Shown here: piece after piece, positions 47,678 through 56,374 of the stretch
Position numbering within the stretch: the first letter of the stretch is position 1
How the letters are laid out: every line of letters begins with the position of its first letter
Assembly (NCBI GenBank): GCA_913009825.1
Contig: CAJVYQ010000016.1
Span: 19,080-83,079 of the forward strand
DNA from: an uncultured Deferribacteres bacterium
GTDB taxonomy: Bacteria; Zhuqueibacterota; JdFR-76; DREG01
Direction of reading: 5' to 3'
Length of the DNA: 64,000 nucleotides
Notes under the pieces: model-generated
Told to the model about the DNA's origin: nothing
Database searches by the model: none
What the model saw: only the letters and a program-made list of their open reading frames with translations
Program-made: the position numbers and the translations under genes

Positions 47678-48976
47678 ATGAAAAAATTGGCCGGGTCTAT
47701 TGCGATTTTATTCCTCATTTTTGCACTCTTTGTTCCTGTCTCCACTGCTCAGATCGGCATGCTTGGTTATGGCCGGGAAGTCCGTGAAGGGTTGTTTAAC
47801 GGTGGGATCGGTATCACCACTATCGATCAGGAATCATTTCTCACCATCTCTCTGCATCCGGAAATTTCCCTCGGTAAATTTGGCCTGGGGCTAAATGTTG
47901 ATCTGTTATACAATACAAAAACAGGCCAAATCAGGAAAAAGGACTGGAATGAAACCTACGACTATTTACGTATGATTCGTTACATCCGTTACGGTTGGAA
48001 GGGGGATAATTTTTATACCCGTGTGGGAACATTGGATGCCGCCCGTCTGGGACACGGATTTATTATGAATTATTATACAAATGAAGCGGAATGGGATGAG
48101 AGAAAAATCGGATTGGCATTGGATATTAATTTTGGTAACTATGGTTTCGAATTGATGACCAGCAATCTGGGCCGTCTGGAAATTGTTGGCGGCAGGGCTT
48201 ATATTCGTCCCCTGCGAAATATCCTAACTGTTCCCGTCATCAAAAACCTCACTTTTGGTGCCACGTACGTAATAGATGTGGACCCCGACAAAAACAGGGA
48301 AACCTCAGCTAATGTATCTGTATATGGCGGAGATGTGGAATTACCTTTTCTTGATTCGAAGATTCTGTGGACAGGAATTTACGCAGATTACGCGCAAATT
48401 AATCATTTTGGCTCCGGAAAAGCGGTGGGTTTCGGGATTCAGTTAAAAAATTTAATGGGGCTGCTGCATTTGGAGACCCGTTTTGAGCGGCGTTGGCTGG
48501 GAAAAGAATTTTTACCCAGCTATTTTGACGCATTCTATGAAATCGATCGCTATTTGCCAAGAGAGAATGTTGGCAAAACAGCAATTTTGCCGTTGATTAC
48601 TGAAGACACAAAAGGGTACTTCGGGGAACTTTACGGAAGGATTTTAGGCACCATTCATCTAATCGGAAATTTTCAACGGCTGGATAACCAGCCCAAAAGC
48701 GGTATTCTGCATCTTGCCGCGACGGCCACAAAATCAATTCCGGGGCTGGCTTTTCAGGCTTCCTACGATAAAAAGAATATTGAAACATTCAAAGATGTAC
48801 GCACACTCGATAACCGTTCTGTGGCCAGGGTGAGCGTTGGTTACAAAATTAAACCCTATTTGATTTTTTACATGGATTATATCTGGAGCTTTGTTCTGGA
48901 TGAAACCACCGATAGATATTTGCCCCAGGAAAGGTATCAGCCGCGCCTTGCTTTGAATTATAATTTTTCTTTGTGA
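47678..48976 (+). CDS. Predicted outer-membrane beta-barrel protein, unknown family
   Basis: 432 residues from ATG 47678, which has the strong site CAGGAGG five bases upstream; the frame continues to 47564 without one. The signal peptide ends PVSTAQ. The mature protein is made of alternating hydrophobic/aromatic strands and ends RLALNYNFSL, consistent with a barrel. Segments such as YTRVGTLDAARLGHGFIMNY recur in porin-like proteins of Calditrichota/Bacteroidota relatives, but I cannot name the family. It is separated from the scaffold unit by a repeat element and is probably an independent gene. Confidence 0.72.
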   Translation: MKKLAGSIAILFLIFALFVPVSTAQIGMLGYGREVREGLFNGGIGITTIDQESFLTISLHPEISLGKFGLGLNVDLLYNTKTGQIRKKDWNETYDYLRMIRYIRYGWKGDNFYTRVGTLDAARLGHGFIMNYYTNEAEWDERKIGLALDINFGNYGFELMTSNLGRLEIVGGRAYIRPLRNILTVPVIKNLTFGATYVIDVDPDKNRETSANVSVYGGDVELPFLDSKILWTGIYADYAQINHFGSGKAVGFGIQLKNLMGLLHLETRFERRWLGKEFLPSYFDAFYEIDRYLPRENVGKTAILPLITEDTKGYFGELYGRILGTIHLIGNFQRLDNQPKSGILHLAATATKSIPGLAFQASYDKKNIETFKDVRTLDNRSVARVSVGYKIKPYLIFYMDYIWSFVLDETTDRYLPQERYQPRLALNYNFSL

Positions 48977-49081
48977 TCAATAACAGAATCAAATAATTTG
49001 TTAGCCGGGGGAAAATAAGAATTTTAGAAGGGAAAATCTCACGGTTTAAAATAAAATAAATTGTGCAATTTGGAGGGGTCA

Positions 49082-49795
49082 ATGAATTCGGCAGGGGCGG
49101 GAAATTTCATCGATAAAAAAGCGATTCAACCGTTATTAAACTGGTTTTTCCCGCGAATCTGCCTGATATGTAACCAACCAATTCCGGAAAGTAAAAATTA
49201 CGTTTGTGAATCATGCTGGAGCGCAATCTCACCGGCGGTCAATTCACACCTCAAATCTCTTTGGTTGAAACGGGCAGCCGGGGCAGATGTTTATTTCAGC
49301 GGTTACCATTCGTGTTTTCTATTTAATGATTCTGTTCAGAAAATCATCCACTCACTCAAATATGAGAAAATTAAAAATATAGTCGGGGAAATTGCTAAAA
49401 AAGCGGTACCACCTATGTTAGAAAATTCTGAAATTACATCCAGTGATTATATTATTCCGGTACCTCTTCACAAAAAAAAGTTAAAAGAGCGGGGGTTTAA
49501 TCAAAGTGCTGTTTTTACCCGGGAAGTTAGTAAATATCTTCATATCCCTTGTAAAGAAAATTGCTTACTGCGAAAAAGATACACCCAAACACAAACCAAA
49601 TTAGATGCAGAGGAGCGGAGAATCAATGTATCAAATGCGTTTGATGTTAAGAATGGGGAAGAGATTTCAAACTGCAAAATTCTTTTGGTTGATGATTTAA
49701 TCACAACGGGGTCTACAATAAACGAATGTGCAAAAGTTTTGTTGGCAGCAGGAGCAAGATCTGTATTTGCCCTTTCAATTGCACATCCTGCGTGA
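49082..49795 (+). CDS. comF: ComF-family phosphoribosyltransferase-like protein
   Basis: 237 residues from ATG 49082 with GGAGGGG upstream. An N-terminal zinc-ribbon (CLICNQPI, CESCW; residues ~24-48) is followed by the type I PRTase domain. PVPLHKKKLKERGFNQS and the PRPP loop ILLVDDLITTGST are the family signatures. ComF proteins function in competence-linked DNA uptake and are widely kept in non-competent bacteria with an uncertain role. Length is usual. Confidence 0.93.
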   Translation: MNSAGAGNFIDKKAIQPLLNWFFPRICLICNQPIPESKNYVCESCWSAISPAVNSHLKSLWLKRAAGADVYFSGYHSCFLFNDSVQKIIHSLKYEKIKNIVGEIAKKAVPPMLENSEITSSDYIIPVPLHKKKLKERGFNQSAVFTREVSKYLHIPCKENCLLRKRYTQTQTKLDAEERRINVSNAFDVKNGEEISNCKILLVDDLITTGSTINECAKVLLAAGARSVFALSIAHPA

Positions 49796-50153
49796 AATGC
49801 GATACTCCGACGTTTCTATTCTCGCTAAATTTATGAAACTATTTCACTAAATAATAATCATTTGAGAACTAATTTATACTTGACTTTACAATGAAAAATT
49901 TGTATACTTAGATTTAATTTTTTAGAGAGATTGTAAAAATAAGGTATAAGTTGTTTAATATTAATGACTCTGTTGATTTAGTAAACATCCAAAGTTTTTC
50001 ACCGGATTATTATCAACATATTGTATGATTTGAAAATTAATACTACAATTTTCTGACCCGATTATAAATTTTGGAAGTTTTTTGGGAGTAAACCAACAAA
50101 CACATTAATGAGAATACATTTATAAAACAGTTATAAAAAATCAAGGAGGAAAA
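49796..50153. other. Leader region upstream of gap
   Basis: AT-rich ~360 bases with one good sigma-70-like promoter (49880-49908). The following ~245 bases up to the gap ribosome site would be a long 5' leader. I see no clear riboswitch or attenuator fold. Confidence 0.45.
49880..49908 (+). promoter_or_regulatory. Sigma-70-type promoter of the gap-pgk-tpiA operon
   Basis: TTGACT (49880-49885), a spacer of exactly 17 bases, then TATACT (49903-49908). Transcription should start near 49915. It is the best promoter match in the spacer. If this phylum uses a Bacteroidota-type sigma factor with a different consensus, the assignment would be wrong. Confidence 0.5.
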
Positions 50154-51152
50154 ATGCCGGTTAAAGTCGGAATTAATGGTTTTGGTAGGATAGGGCGTTT
50201 GGTTTTGCGCGCTGGTATTCATGATGAGAATATTGAATTTGTTGCGGTAAATGATATTACAAATGCCGCTACACTGGCCCATCTGTTAAAATATGATTCG
50301 GTGCACGGCATTTTTGACGGTGTTCGCGCAGAAGGTGACGCACTGATCGTGAAGAGTAAAAAGATTAAAGTTCTGGCCGAGAGAAACCCGGCAGAATTGC
50401 CATGGAAAGAATTGGGTGTTGAGTATGTGATTGAATCAACCGGTTTATTTCGTAAAAAAGAAGATGCACAAAAACATATCGATGCCGGCGCCAAAAAGGT
50501 GGTTATCTCTGCACCGGCAACCAATCCGGATGGAACCTTTGTGATGGGTGTAAATGAAGGGGATTACGATCCGAATAATCATCACATCGTGTCCAATGCT
50601 TCTTGCACAACCAATTGTCTGGCCCCGGTAGTTAAAGTGATCAAGGAGAATTTTGGGATTGTTAAAGGTTTGATGACAACTATTCATTCTTACACGAACG
50701 ATCAAAGAATTTTGGATTTACCGCATAAGGATTTGCGCAGAGCCAGAGCTGCCGGAGTTTCGATGATTCCGACTACAACCGGCGCAGCCAAAGCGGTAGG
50801 TTTGGTTATCCCCGAACTTGCCGGAAAATTGAATGGCATGTCCATTCGGGTTCCTACTCCCAATGTTTCTCTTATTGATGTGGTTTTTGAAACTGAGAAA
50901 GATGTTTCCGTAGATTCGGCCAACGCGGCGCTGAAAAAAGCATCCGAAAATGAAATGAAGGGTTTTTTAGGATACACCGATGAACCGTTGGTATCGAAAG
51001 ATTTCAACGGCAATTCCCATTCTTCCATTGTTGACGGTCTATCCACAATGGTTAGCGGTTCGAACATGTTGAAGATTTTGTCCTGGTATGATAATGAATG
51101 GGGCTTCTCCTGCCGGGTGATCGATCTGATCAATTATATGGTTTCTAAGTAG
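50154..51152 (+). CDS. gap: Glyceraldehyde-3-phosphate dehydrogenase, type I
   Basis: 332 residues, ATG with strong AAGGAGG. It catalyses NAD-dependent oxidation of glyceraldehyde 3-phosphate with phosphate in glycolysis, reversible in gluconeogenesis. INGFGRIGRLVLRA is the Rossmann start; SNASCTTNCLAP holds the active-site Cys; the catalytic His is in TTIHSYTNDQ and WYDNEWGF ends the catalytic domain. Length is standard. First gene of gap-pgk-tpiA, with 14 bases to pgk. Confidence 0.98.
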   Translation: MPVKVGINGFGRIGRLVLRAGIHDENIEFVAVNDITNAATLAHLLKYDSVHGIFDGVRAEGDALIVKSKKIKVLAERNPAELPWKELGVEYVIESTGLFRKKEDAQKHIDAGAKKVVISAPATNPDGTFVMGVNEGDYDPNNHHIVSNASCTTNCLAPVVKVIKENFGIVKGLMTTIHSYTNDQRILDLPHKDLRRARAAGVSMIPTTTGAAKAVGLVIPELAGKLNGMSIRVPTPNVSLIDVVFETEKDVSVDSANAALKKASENEMKGFLGYTDEPLVSKDFNGNSHSSIVDGLSTMVSGSNMLKILSWYDNEWGFSCRVIDLINYMVSK

Positions 51153-51166
51153 GTTAAGGAGCCAAA

Positions 51167-52360
51167 ATGGATAAACTGACAATTCAGGATATCGATCTTT
51201 CAGGAAAACGTGTGTTAATGCGCGTCGATTTCAACGTGCCTCTCAGCATTGGCGGGGTTGCCGATGATACGCGCATTCGGAAGGCTTTGCCGACAATTCG
51301 ATACATACTGGAACAAAAATCAAGCTTGGTGCTGATGTCTCATCTCGGACGGCCGAAAGGAAAATTAGTTCCGGAAATGAGTTTAAAACCTGTGGCAGAA
51401 CATCTAGCCGAACTTCTTGATCGTGAAGTGCTGTTTTCCGAAGATTGCATCGGTGACGCTGCGGAAAAACAGGCATCAGAATTGAAACCGGGTGAAATTT
51501 TACTATTGGAAAATTTGCGGTTTTACAAAGAGGAGACCGACAATGATCCCGGATTCTCGCAAAAATTAGCTCGTCTGGGTGAAATTTATGTGAATGATGC
51601 CTTTGGAACTGCTCACCGGGCACATGCTTCTACGGCTGGTATCACAAAATATTTTAATACTTGTGTTGCCGGATTTTTAATGGAAAAGGAGATTAATTAT
51701 CTGGCAAAAGCCGTTGAATCACCGGAAAAGCCGTTTTTGGCGATTTTAGGTGGTGCGAAAATATCGGGAAAGATTGATGTTATCCAAAATTTACTGCCGA
51801 AAGTAGATGCCTTGTTAATCGGCGGCGGAATGGCATTTACCTTTTTCAAAGCAAAAGGATTGGAAATTGGCAAATCCCTGCTTGAGCCGGAAAAAACCCG
51901 GCTGGCAGCTCAAACTTTGGCAGATGCAGAAGAAAAGCACAACGAAATTGTCTTACCGGTGGATGTTGTTTGTGTGGATGATATTGAGAACCCCACTAAA
52001 CAGATTAACGTTGATGTTGAAAACATGCCGCCTAATCTGATCGGTGTAGACATTGGGTTAAAGACGATTGCACTTTTTGCTGAAAAATTGGAACAGGCAA
52101 AAACGATTGTGTGGAATGGTCCGATGGGAATATTTGAAAAACCGGATTATGCCAAAGGAACTTTTGCAGTTGCCGAAAGTTTGGCGGACAGAACAGAAAA
52201 GGGCGCGATCACTATTGTTGGTGGTGGTGATTCTGTCGCCGCAATCAATCAATCCGGATTGAATGAGAAGATCACCCATATTTCAACCGGCGGCGGTGCA
52301 TCCCTCGAAATGTTGAGTGGCTACCAGCTTCCCGGTTTGGTTGCGTTAACAGATAAATAA
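51167..52360 (+). CDS. pgk: Phosphoglycerate kinase
   Basis: 397 residues, ATG with AAGGAG. It transfers phosphate from 1,3-bisphosphoglycerate to ADP. RVDFNVPL near the start and SHLGRPKG are PGK signatures; the C-terminal nucleotide domain shows WNGPMGIFE and GGGDSVAAI. STGGGASLEML ends the fold. Normal length, not fused to TIM as in some bacteria. Middle gene of the operon; eight bases separate it from tpiA. Confidence 0.98.
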   Translation: MDKLTIQDIDLSGKRVLMRVDFNVPLSIGGVADDTRIRKALPTIRYILEQKSSLVLMSHLGRPKGKLVPEMSLKPVAEHLAELLDREVLFSEDCIGDAAEKQASELKPGEILLLENLRFYKEETDNDPGFSQKLARLGEIYVNDAFGTAHRAHASTAGITKYFNTCVAGFLMEKEINYLAKAVESPEKPFLAILGGAKISGKIDVIQNLLPKVDALLIGGGMAFTFFKAKGLEIGKSLLEPEKTRLAAQTLADAEEKHNEIVLPVDVVCVDDIENPTKQINVDVENMPPNLIGVDIGLKTIALFAEKLEQAKTIVWNGPMGIFEKPDYAKGTFAVAESLADRTEKGAITIVGGGDSVAAINQSGLNEKITHISTGGGASLEMLSGYQLPGLVALTDK

Positions 52361-52368
52361 GGAATAAT

Positions 52369-53133
52369 ATGCGAAATAAAATTATTGCCGGAAATTGGAA
52401 AATGAACATGGATTTGACCGGCAGTATCGAACTGATTGAAGAACTTTCCATTGAACTGAAATATGTGCAAAAGTGTGATGTGGTATTTTGTCCGCCGTTC
52501 CCTTTGTTATTGCCAGTGAAAGAGGCCATGAAAAATACGCGGTTCGAACTGGGCGCTCAAAATATGTTTTGGGAAGACAAAGGAGCTTACACCGGTGAAG
52601 TATCCGCAAATATGCTCCTCTCCGTGGGGTGCAATTATGTAATACTGGGACATTCCGAGAGAAGAAAATATTTTAACGAAACGAACGAAACAGTAAATAA
52701 GAGGGTTCAAAAAGCTTTACTGGCAGGATTAAAACCGATCGTGTGTATTGGCGAAACGCTGGAGGAACGAGAATCGGAACAAACCCGGTCAGTGATTGAA
52801 AACCAGTTGAAATATGATCTGCAGGGATTCTGTAGAGATGATGTAGTAAACTTGATTCTGGCTTATGAACCGATTTGGGCAATCGGAACGGGAAAAACAG
52901 CCACACCCGATCAGGCTGTTGAAGTTCATCAATTTATTCGCGACCTTTTAAGTAAATTGTATGACGAGGAGCTGGCTCAAATAGTCAGAATTCAATATGG
53001 CGGTTCCGTAAATAACGCAAACGCCCGGGATTTGTTAGGTCGTTCCGATATCGACGGCGCCCTGGTTGGCGGTGCCAGTTTAAAAGCACAACAATTTGCA
53101 AAAATCGTTGAGGCTGGGGAACTAAATAGTTAG
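52369..53133 (+). CDS. tpiA: Triosephosphate isomerase
   Basis: 254 residues, ATG with AAGGAAT upstream. It interconverts dihydroxyacetone phosphate and glyceraldehyde 3-phosphate. Active-site residues: Lys in GNWKMN, His in LGHSERR, Glu in AYEPIWAIGTG, and the phosphate-binding YGGSVN and DGALVGGASL. Last gene of the glycolytic operon. A repeat element separates it from secG. Confidence 0.98.
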   Translation: MRNKIIAGNWKMNMDLTGSIELIEELSIELKYVQKCDVVFCPPFPLLLPVKEAMKNTRFELGAQNMFWEDKGAYTGEVSANMLLSVGCNYVILGHSERRKYFNETNETVNKRVQKALLAGLKPIVCIGETLEERESEQTRSVIENQLKYDLQGFCRDDVVNLILAYEPIWAIGTGKTATPDQAVEVHQFIRDLLSKLYDEELAQIVRIQYGGSVNNANARDLLGRSDIDGALVGGASLKAQQFAKIVEAGELNS

Positions 53134-53150
53134 GCAATTGGTAAAAAATC

Positions 53151-53327
53151 GTAACTATTCAGGTATGCTCTATAATGTTAACTGTAATCACGCTTCGACT
53201 CTCAGCCTGCAGCAGGCAGGCCGCTCAGCATGGTTTTCAAAGCCGGCCTGAGCCCTTCGATAAGCTCAGGATAAACTCAGTCGAAGGCTTATCTCTCACT
53301 AGGAAACCGGCATACCTGAATAGTGAC
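53151..53327. repeat. GTAACTATTCAG-family element, copy 8 (TTCGAC-interior subfamily)
   Basis: Ends GTAACTATTCAGGTATGC (53151-53168) and GCATACCTGAATAGTGAC (53310-53327), 17 of 18 paired. Inside, CAGCCTGCAGCAGGCAGG is a palindrome and AGCCCTTCGATAAGCTCAGG another inverted motif. It starts 17 bases after the tpiA stop and lies between tpiA and secG. Confidence 0.8.
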
Positions 53328-53426
53328 TAGGACCCGCCTAGTACGCGCGTCTCAATGAATACAAGAAACTTCTAAAAAAATTCAAGTTTCTTGAAAGTTA
53401 CAAAAAAACTAAAAAATAGGTAAAAA

Positions 53427-53825
53427 ATGTTAGCATTTATCACGATCATTCATTTATTAGTTTGCGTGCTTTTGACAATTGTAATTTTGATGCAGGCAAG
53501 CAAAGGCGGTGGTTTGTCCGGTGCTTTTGGCGGACAGGGAAGTATGGGAGCTGTTTTCGGCGGACGTGGTGCGGGAGATTTTCTGAGTAAAGCAACTATT
53601 GTTCTTGCCACTATTTTTTTGATGGGTAGCGTTGCCCAGGGACTAATAAAAAGAGGTGGCAGCGGCTCACGAAAAAGTCTAATGCAGCAGGAAGCACAAA
53701 AACAAGTTACTCCTTCGGCTGCGGATATGTTGCCAAAATTACCCGGTGAACCTGCTCTGGCTCCGGCAGCGAATCAAACAAATCAACCTGTTACCAATAC
53801 AAGGCAAGATACATCAAAGAAATAG
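53427..53825 (+). CDS. secG: Preprotein translocase subunit SecG
   Basis: 132 residues, ATG 53427 with only a weak upstream site (AATAGGT). Two membrane helices (~3-22 and ~53-72) flank the conserved loop QASKGGGLSGAFGGQGSMGAVFGGRG in shorter segments, the family signature. SecG assists SecYEG-mediated export. A ~55-residue polar tail, rich in Gln/Pro/Ala, is longer than in E. coli. It lies immediately before tRNA-Leu. Confidence 0.93.
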   Translation: MLAFITIIHLLVCVLLTIVILMQASKGGGLSGAFGGQGSMGAVFGGRGAGDFLSKATIVLATIFLMGSVAQGLIKRGGSGSRKSLMQQEAQKQVTPSAADMLPKLPGEPALAPAANQTNQPVTNTRQDTSKK

Positions 53826-53847
53826 TTTATTATTTTGAAAATGTATT

Positions 53848-53931
53848 GCCGAAGTGGTGGAACTGGTAGACACGCTGTCTTGAGGGGGCAGTGCTCAACC
53901 GGGCGTGGGGGTTCGAGTCCCCCCTTCGGCA
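53848..53931 (+). tRNA. tRNA-Leu (anticodon GAG)
   Basis: A class II tRNA. Acceptor arms GCCGAAG (53848-53854) and CTTCGGC (53924-53930), discriminator A at 53931. Anticodon arm CTGTC-TTGAGGG-GGCAG gives anticodon GAG, reading CUC/CUU. The long variable arm and the T-arm GGGGGTTCGAGTCCCCC are intact. The CCA end is not encoded. It starts 22 bases after the secG stop. Confidence 0.97.
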
Positions 53932-53980
53932 CTTTAATTTTTTGTTTGATTATTGAAAATAATAATGAGGAGGAAATATC

Positions 53981-54946
53981 ATGAAAACCCGTCTTATCTA
54001 TTTTTTGATGTTCGTTTTTTCTCTTACTCTCTTTACTGTTCCTCAGGTTTCAAACGCTCAGGAAAATATTGAGTACGAGAAAAAGAAAAAGGAATACGAG
54101 AAAAAACTAAAAGAGTATGAAAGAAAAAAACGTGAAGCCAGCCTGAAAGGTGAAGCGCTAAAGAAAGAGAATGAGAAAAAGAGCTATTTCAATAGCGGCA
54201 ACCAGGCTTACAAGGAACAAAATTACAAAGCGGCCGTCGAATTTTATAGAAAAGCAATTAAACTTGATCCGTCTTTTTCCCGGGCATATTATGGAATGGG
54301 TTTAGCCTTTAAAAAACTGAATGGTTTTAAAGATGCCATGGCTGCATTTGATAATGCCATGCGGATCGATACCAGCTTTGCCGATGCTTATGCAGCAAGA
54401 GGTAGTATTTTGATGAAGATGGGCCAAAGGAAAAAGGCGCTCACTTTTTATCAGAAAGCGGTTCAGATTGATCCGACTAATTACCGTTCTTTTTATCAAA
54501 TCGGAATTATTTACCGTGACTTAAAAAATCATAAAAAAGCTGTTGAAGCATTCAGAAAAGCCACAATAATCAAAAATGACTATTACATCGCTTATAATGC
54601 GTTGGGTGTGGCTTTATTGGAATTGGGAAAAACGAATGAAGCTATTCAGGCCTTTCAAAGCACTGTGGCTTTCAATCCCAGGTATTACCGGGCTTATTTT
54701 AGATTATCAAAAGCATTAAATGATATGGGCAGATATCAGGAGGGTTTGGATGCTGCCAAAAGTTGTCTGAAAGTAAACAAAAGATATGCGCCGGCATATA
54801 TCGAAGAGGGAAGGGCTTACACCGGTTTGAATCAGTTGAGCAAGGCAATTAAGGCTTACCAGGCTGCTTCACGGGATGTAAAATGGCGGCAATTTGCCCA
54901 ATATCATATCGATGAACTTAAACGGAAACTGAAGAAAATGAATTAA
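53981..54946 (+). CDS. Exported TPR-repeat protein
   Basis: 321 residues, ATG after GAGGAGG. Signal peptide ends SNAQE. Residues ~28-65 are a highly charged helical stretch (Glu/Lys/Tyr heptads), probably coiled coil. From ~67 to 315 there are about seven tetratricopeptide repeats (e.g. GNQAYKEQNYKAAVEFYRKA, FSRAYYGMGLAFKKL). Such proteins scaffold complexes in the periplasm; the partner is unknown. No catalytic domain. It follows tRNA-Leu and is followed by a repeat and a terminator. Confidence 0.85.
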   Translation: MKTRLIYFLMFVFSLTLFTVPQVSNAQENIEYEKKKKEYEKKLKEYERKKREASLKGEALKKENEKKSYFNSGNQAYKEQNYKAAVEFYRKAIKLDPSFSRAYYGMGLAFKKLNGFKDAMAAFDNAMRIDTSFADAYAARGSILMKMGQRKKALTFYQKAVQIDPTNYRSFYQIGIIYRDLKNHKKAVEAFRKATIIKNDYYIAYNALGVALLELGKTNEAIQAFQSTVAFNPRYYRAYFRLSKALNDMGRYQEGLDAAKSCLKVNKRYAPAYIEEGRAYTGLNQLSKAIKAYQAASRDVKWRQFAQYHIDELKRKLKKMN

Positions 54947-54956
54947 TTTTTCGCTT

Positions 54957-55122
54957 ATAACTATTAAGGTATGCTTGTTATTTGCTGCTTTATAAGCCTT
55001 CAACTGAGTTTATCCTGAAAGTCTCAGGCCGGCACAACAGCCATGCTGAGCGCCTGCCTGCTGAAGGCAGAGAGTCGAAGTGTGATCGCAGTTAATTTTT
55101 TGTGCATACCTGAATAATTACT
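54957..55122. repeat. GTAACTATTCAG-family element, copy 9 (TTCGAC-interior subfamily)
   Basis: Left TAACTATTAAGGTATGC (54958-54974), right GCATACCTGAATAATTAC (55104-55121). The interior has GCCTTCAACTGAGTTTATCC, CCATGCTGAGCG and GAGTCGAAGTGTGAT as in copies 3, 5 and 8. It starts about ten bases after the TPR stop codon. Confidence 0.78.
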
Positions 55123-55145
55123 TTCTCTCTTATAATTTGTACCAG

Positions 55146-55169
55146 ACCCATCTTCGGATGGGTTTTTTT
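55146..55169 (+). terminator. Intrinsic terminator after the TPR gene
   Basis: ACCCATC, loop TTCG, GATGGGT, then a run of seven T. A compact, strong rho-independent terminator about 200 bases downstream of the TPR stop. The spacer from 55170 to 55371 has no gene. Confidence 0.85.
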
Positions 55170-55371
55170 ATATTCCCCCCAAATGATCTGTAACTGATAA
55201 AACCGGATGGGAAAATCCGGAGATCGTTTCCATTTTTTAAAAGAATAGAGTAGAACCGGTAAAACACTGAAAAGTTGCTCCATTTTATGTTCGTTTCCTG
55301 TTAAGTTAACTTTACTTTGTTTCGATAAATGGAATAGATAGAAGGTTAATTGAATGGAGGTGGACAGTTAT

Positions 55372-56259
55372 ATGAAATTCCTGAAATCAAAAAAACAGAA
55401 TAACCGATTGTTTTTATTTGTTACTGCCATGGATCAGGTTGTCATTGCCAGACCGAATTTTAAGATAAATGATGACTGCTGGGAAAATCTTCCCATCCTG
55501 CAAACATTCGGCGAATTTGACAAGGAATATCTGTTTGATACATCTGTTTTTTCCCACCTTCGTAATTTACTGGATGAAAAAAAATATACATTTCTTTTCA
55601 ACTCGCAGAGTGAAAAAAACCAAATATTAGAACAGTTGGGTGAAATACAATTGGATAATATTTACATAGATGAATTGAACTGGCTGAAAAGATTTGGTTA
55701 TTATTACCATCATACGTTAGCCATAGCGGCATTCCTGGTAAAATTCAGCCAGGATGTGGGTTTACCTCAAAATCTGACGGCAAAGCTGTTGGAAGCCGCT
55801 TTTTTACAAGATATCGGCTTGAGCCGTTTGCCCTACAACGTTCTTTTTTCCAATGAGTTGTTTCAGAATGATGATAAATTAATCATGGATCAACATACCG
55901 TAATTTCCTATCTTTTAATTGGCTATTATAGTAAAAAACAACGCAAATCGTTAGGGAAAATTATTCTTAACCATCATTTTCCGGAAAAATCATTAGATTC
56001 TGAAGCAACGGAACGGGAAATTATCTGGATGATTTATAACATGGGAATATTCGATGCACTGATTAACAACCGGCCCTTTCGACCGGCTTATAAACCCGAA
56101 AGCGCTCTGCTTTATTTAAAGCAGTTGAACAAATCTTTGAACCTGGGAACGGATATTGTTAGCTGGCTGGAGAATAAATTTTACATTAAGAAAAACGATG
56201 TTCTGTCCGATTTCTTGGTGCCATATCATCCGGGAGTTAAATCGTATCAGTTAAATTAA
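55372..56259 (+). CDS. Degenerate HD-GYP-like protein
   Basis: 295 residues from ATG 55372, which has the excellent site GGAGGTG; ATG 55354 (six codons earlier, AGAAGG upstream) is possible. Residues ~100-260 follow the HD-GYP layout: YHHTLAIAAF (His113/114), FLQDIGLSRLP where HD would be, DQHTVISYLLI, LNHHFPE and FDALINNRPFRPAYKPESAL. The metal-binding HD pair is Gln146-Asp147 and the GYP motif is missing, so cyclic-di-GMP hydrolysis is unlikely; it may act as a binding or scaffold protein. The first ~95 residues are an unrecognised domain. It is followed by a response regulator gene, 115 bases away. Confidence 0.72.
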   Translation: MKFLKSKKQNNRLFLFVTAMDQVVIARPNFKINDDCWENLPILQTFGEFDKEYLFDTSVFSHLRNLLDEKKYTFLFNSQSEKNQILEQLGEIQLDNIYIDELNWLKRFGYYYHHTLAIAAFLVKFSQDVGLPQNLTAKLLEAAFLQDIGLSRLPYNVLFSNELFQNDDKLIMDQHTVISYLLIGYYSKKQRKSLGKIILNHHFPEKSLDSEATEREIIWMIYNMGIFDALINNRPFRPAYKPESALLYLKQLNKSLNLGTDIVSWLENKFYIKKNDVLSDFLVPYHPGVKSYQLN

Positions 56260-56374
56260 TTTAATGCACTGGAAAAGCGGATATTTTTAGAAATTGAATA
56301 TTATTGCCGATAAATCAGAGGAAATGAATTTACATAAAAAATGATATGACTTTTGAATAGTATGAGGTCTTAAA

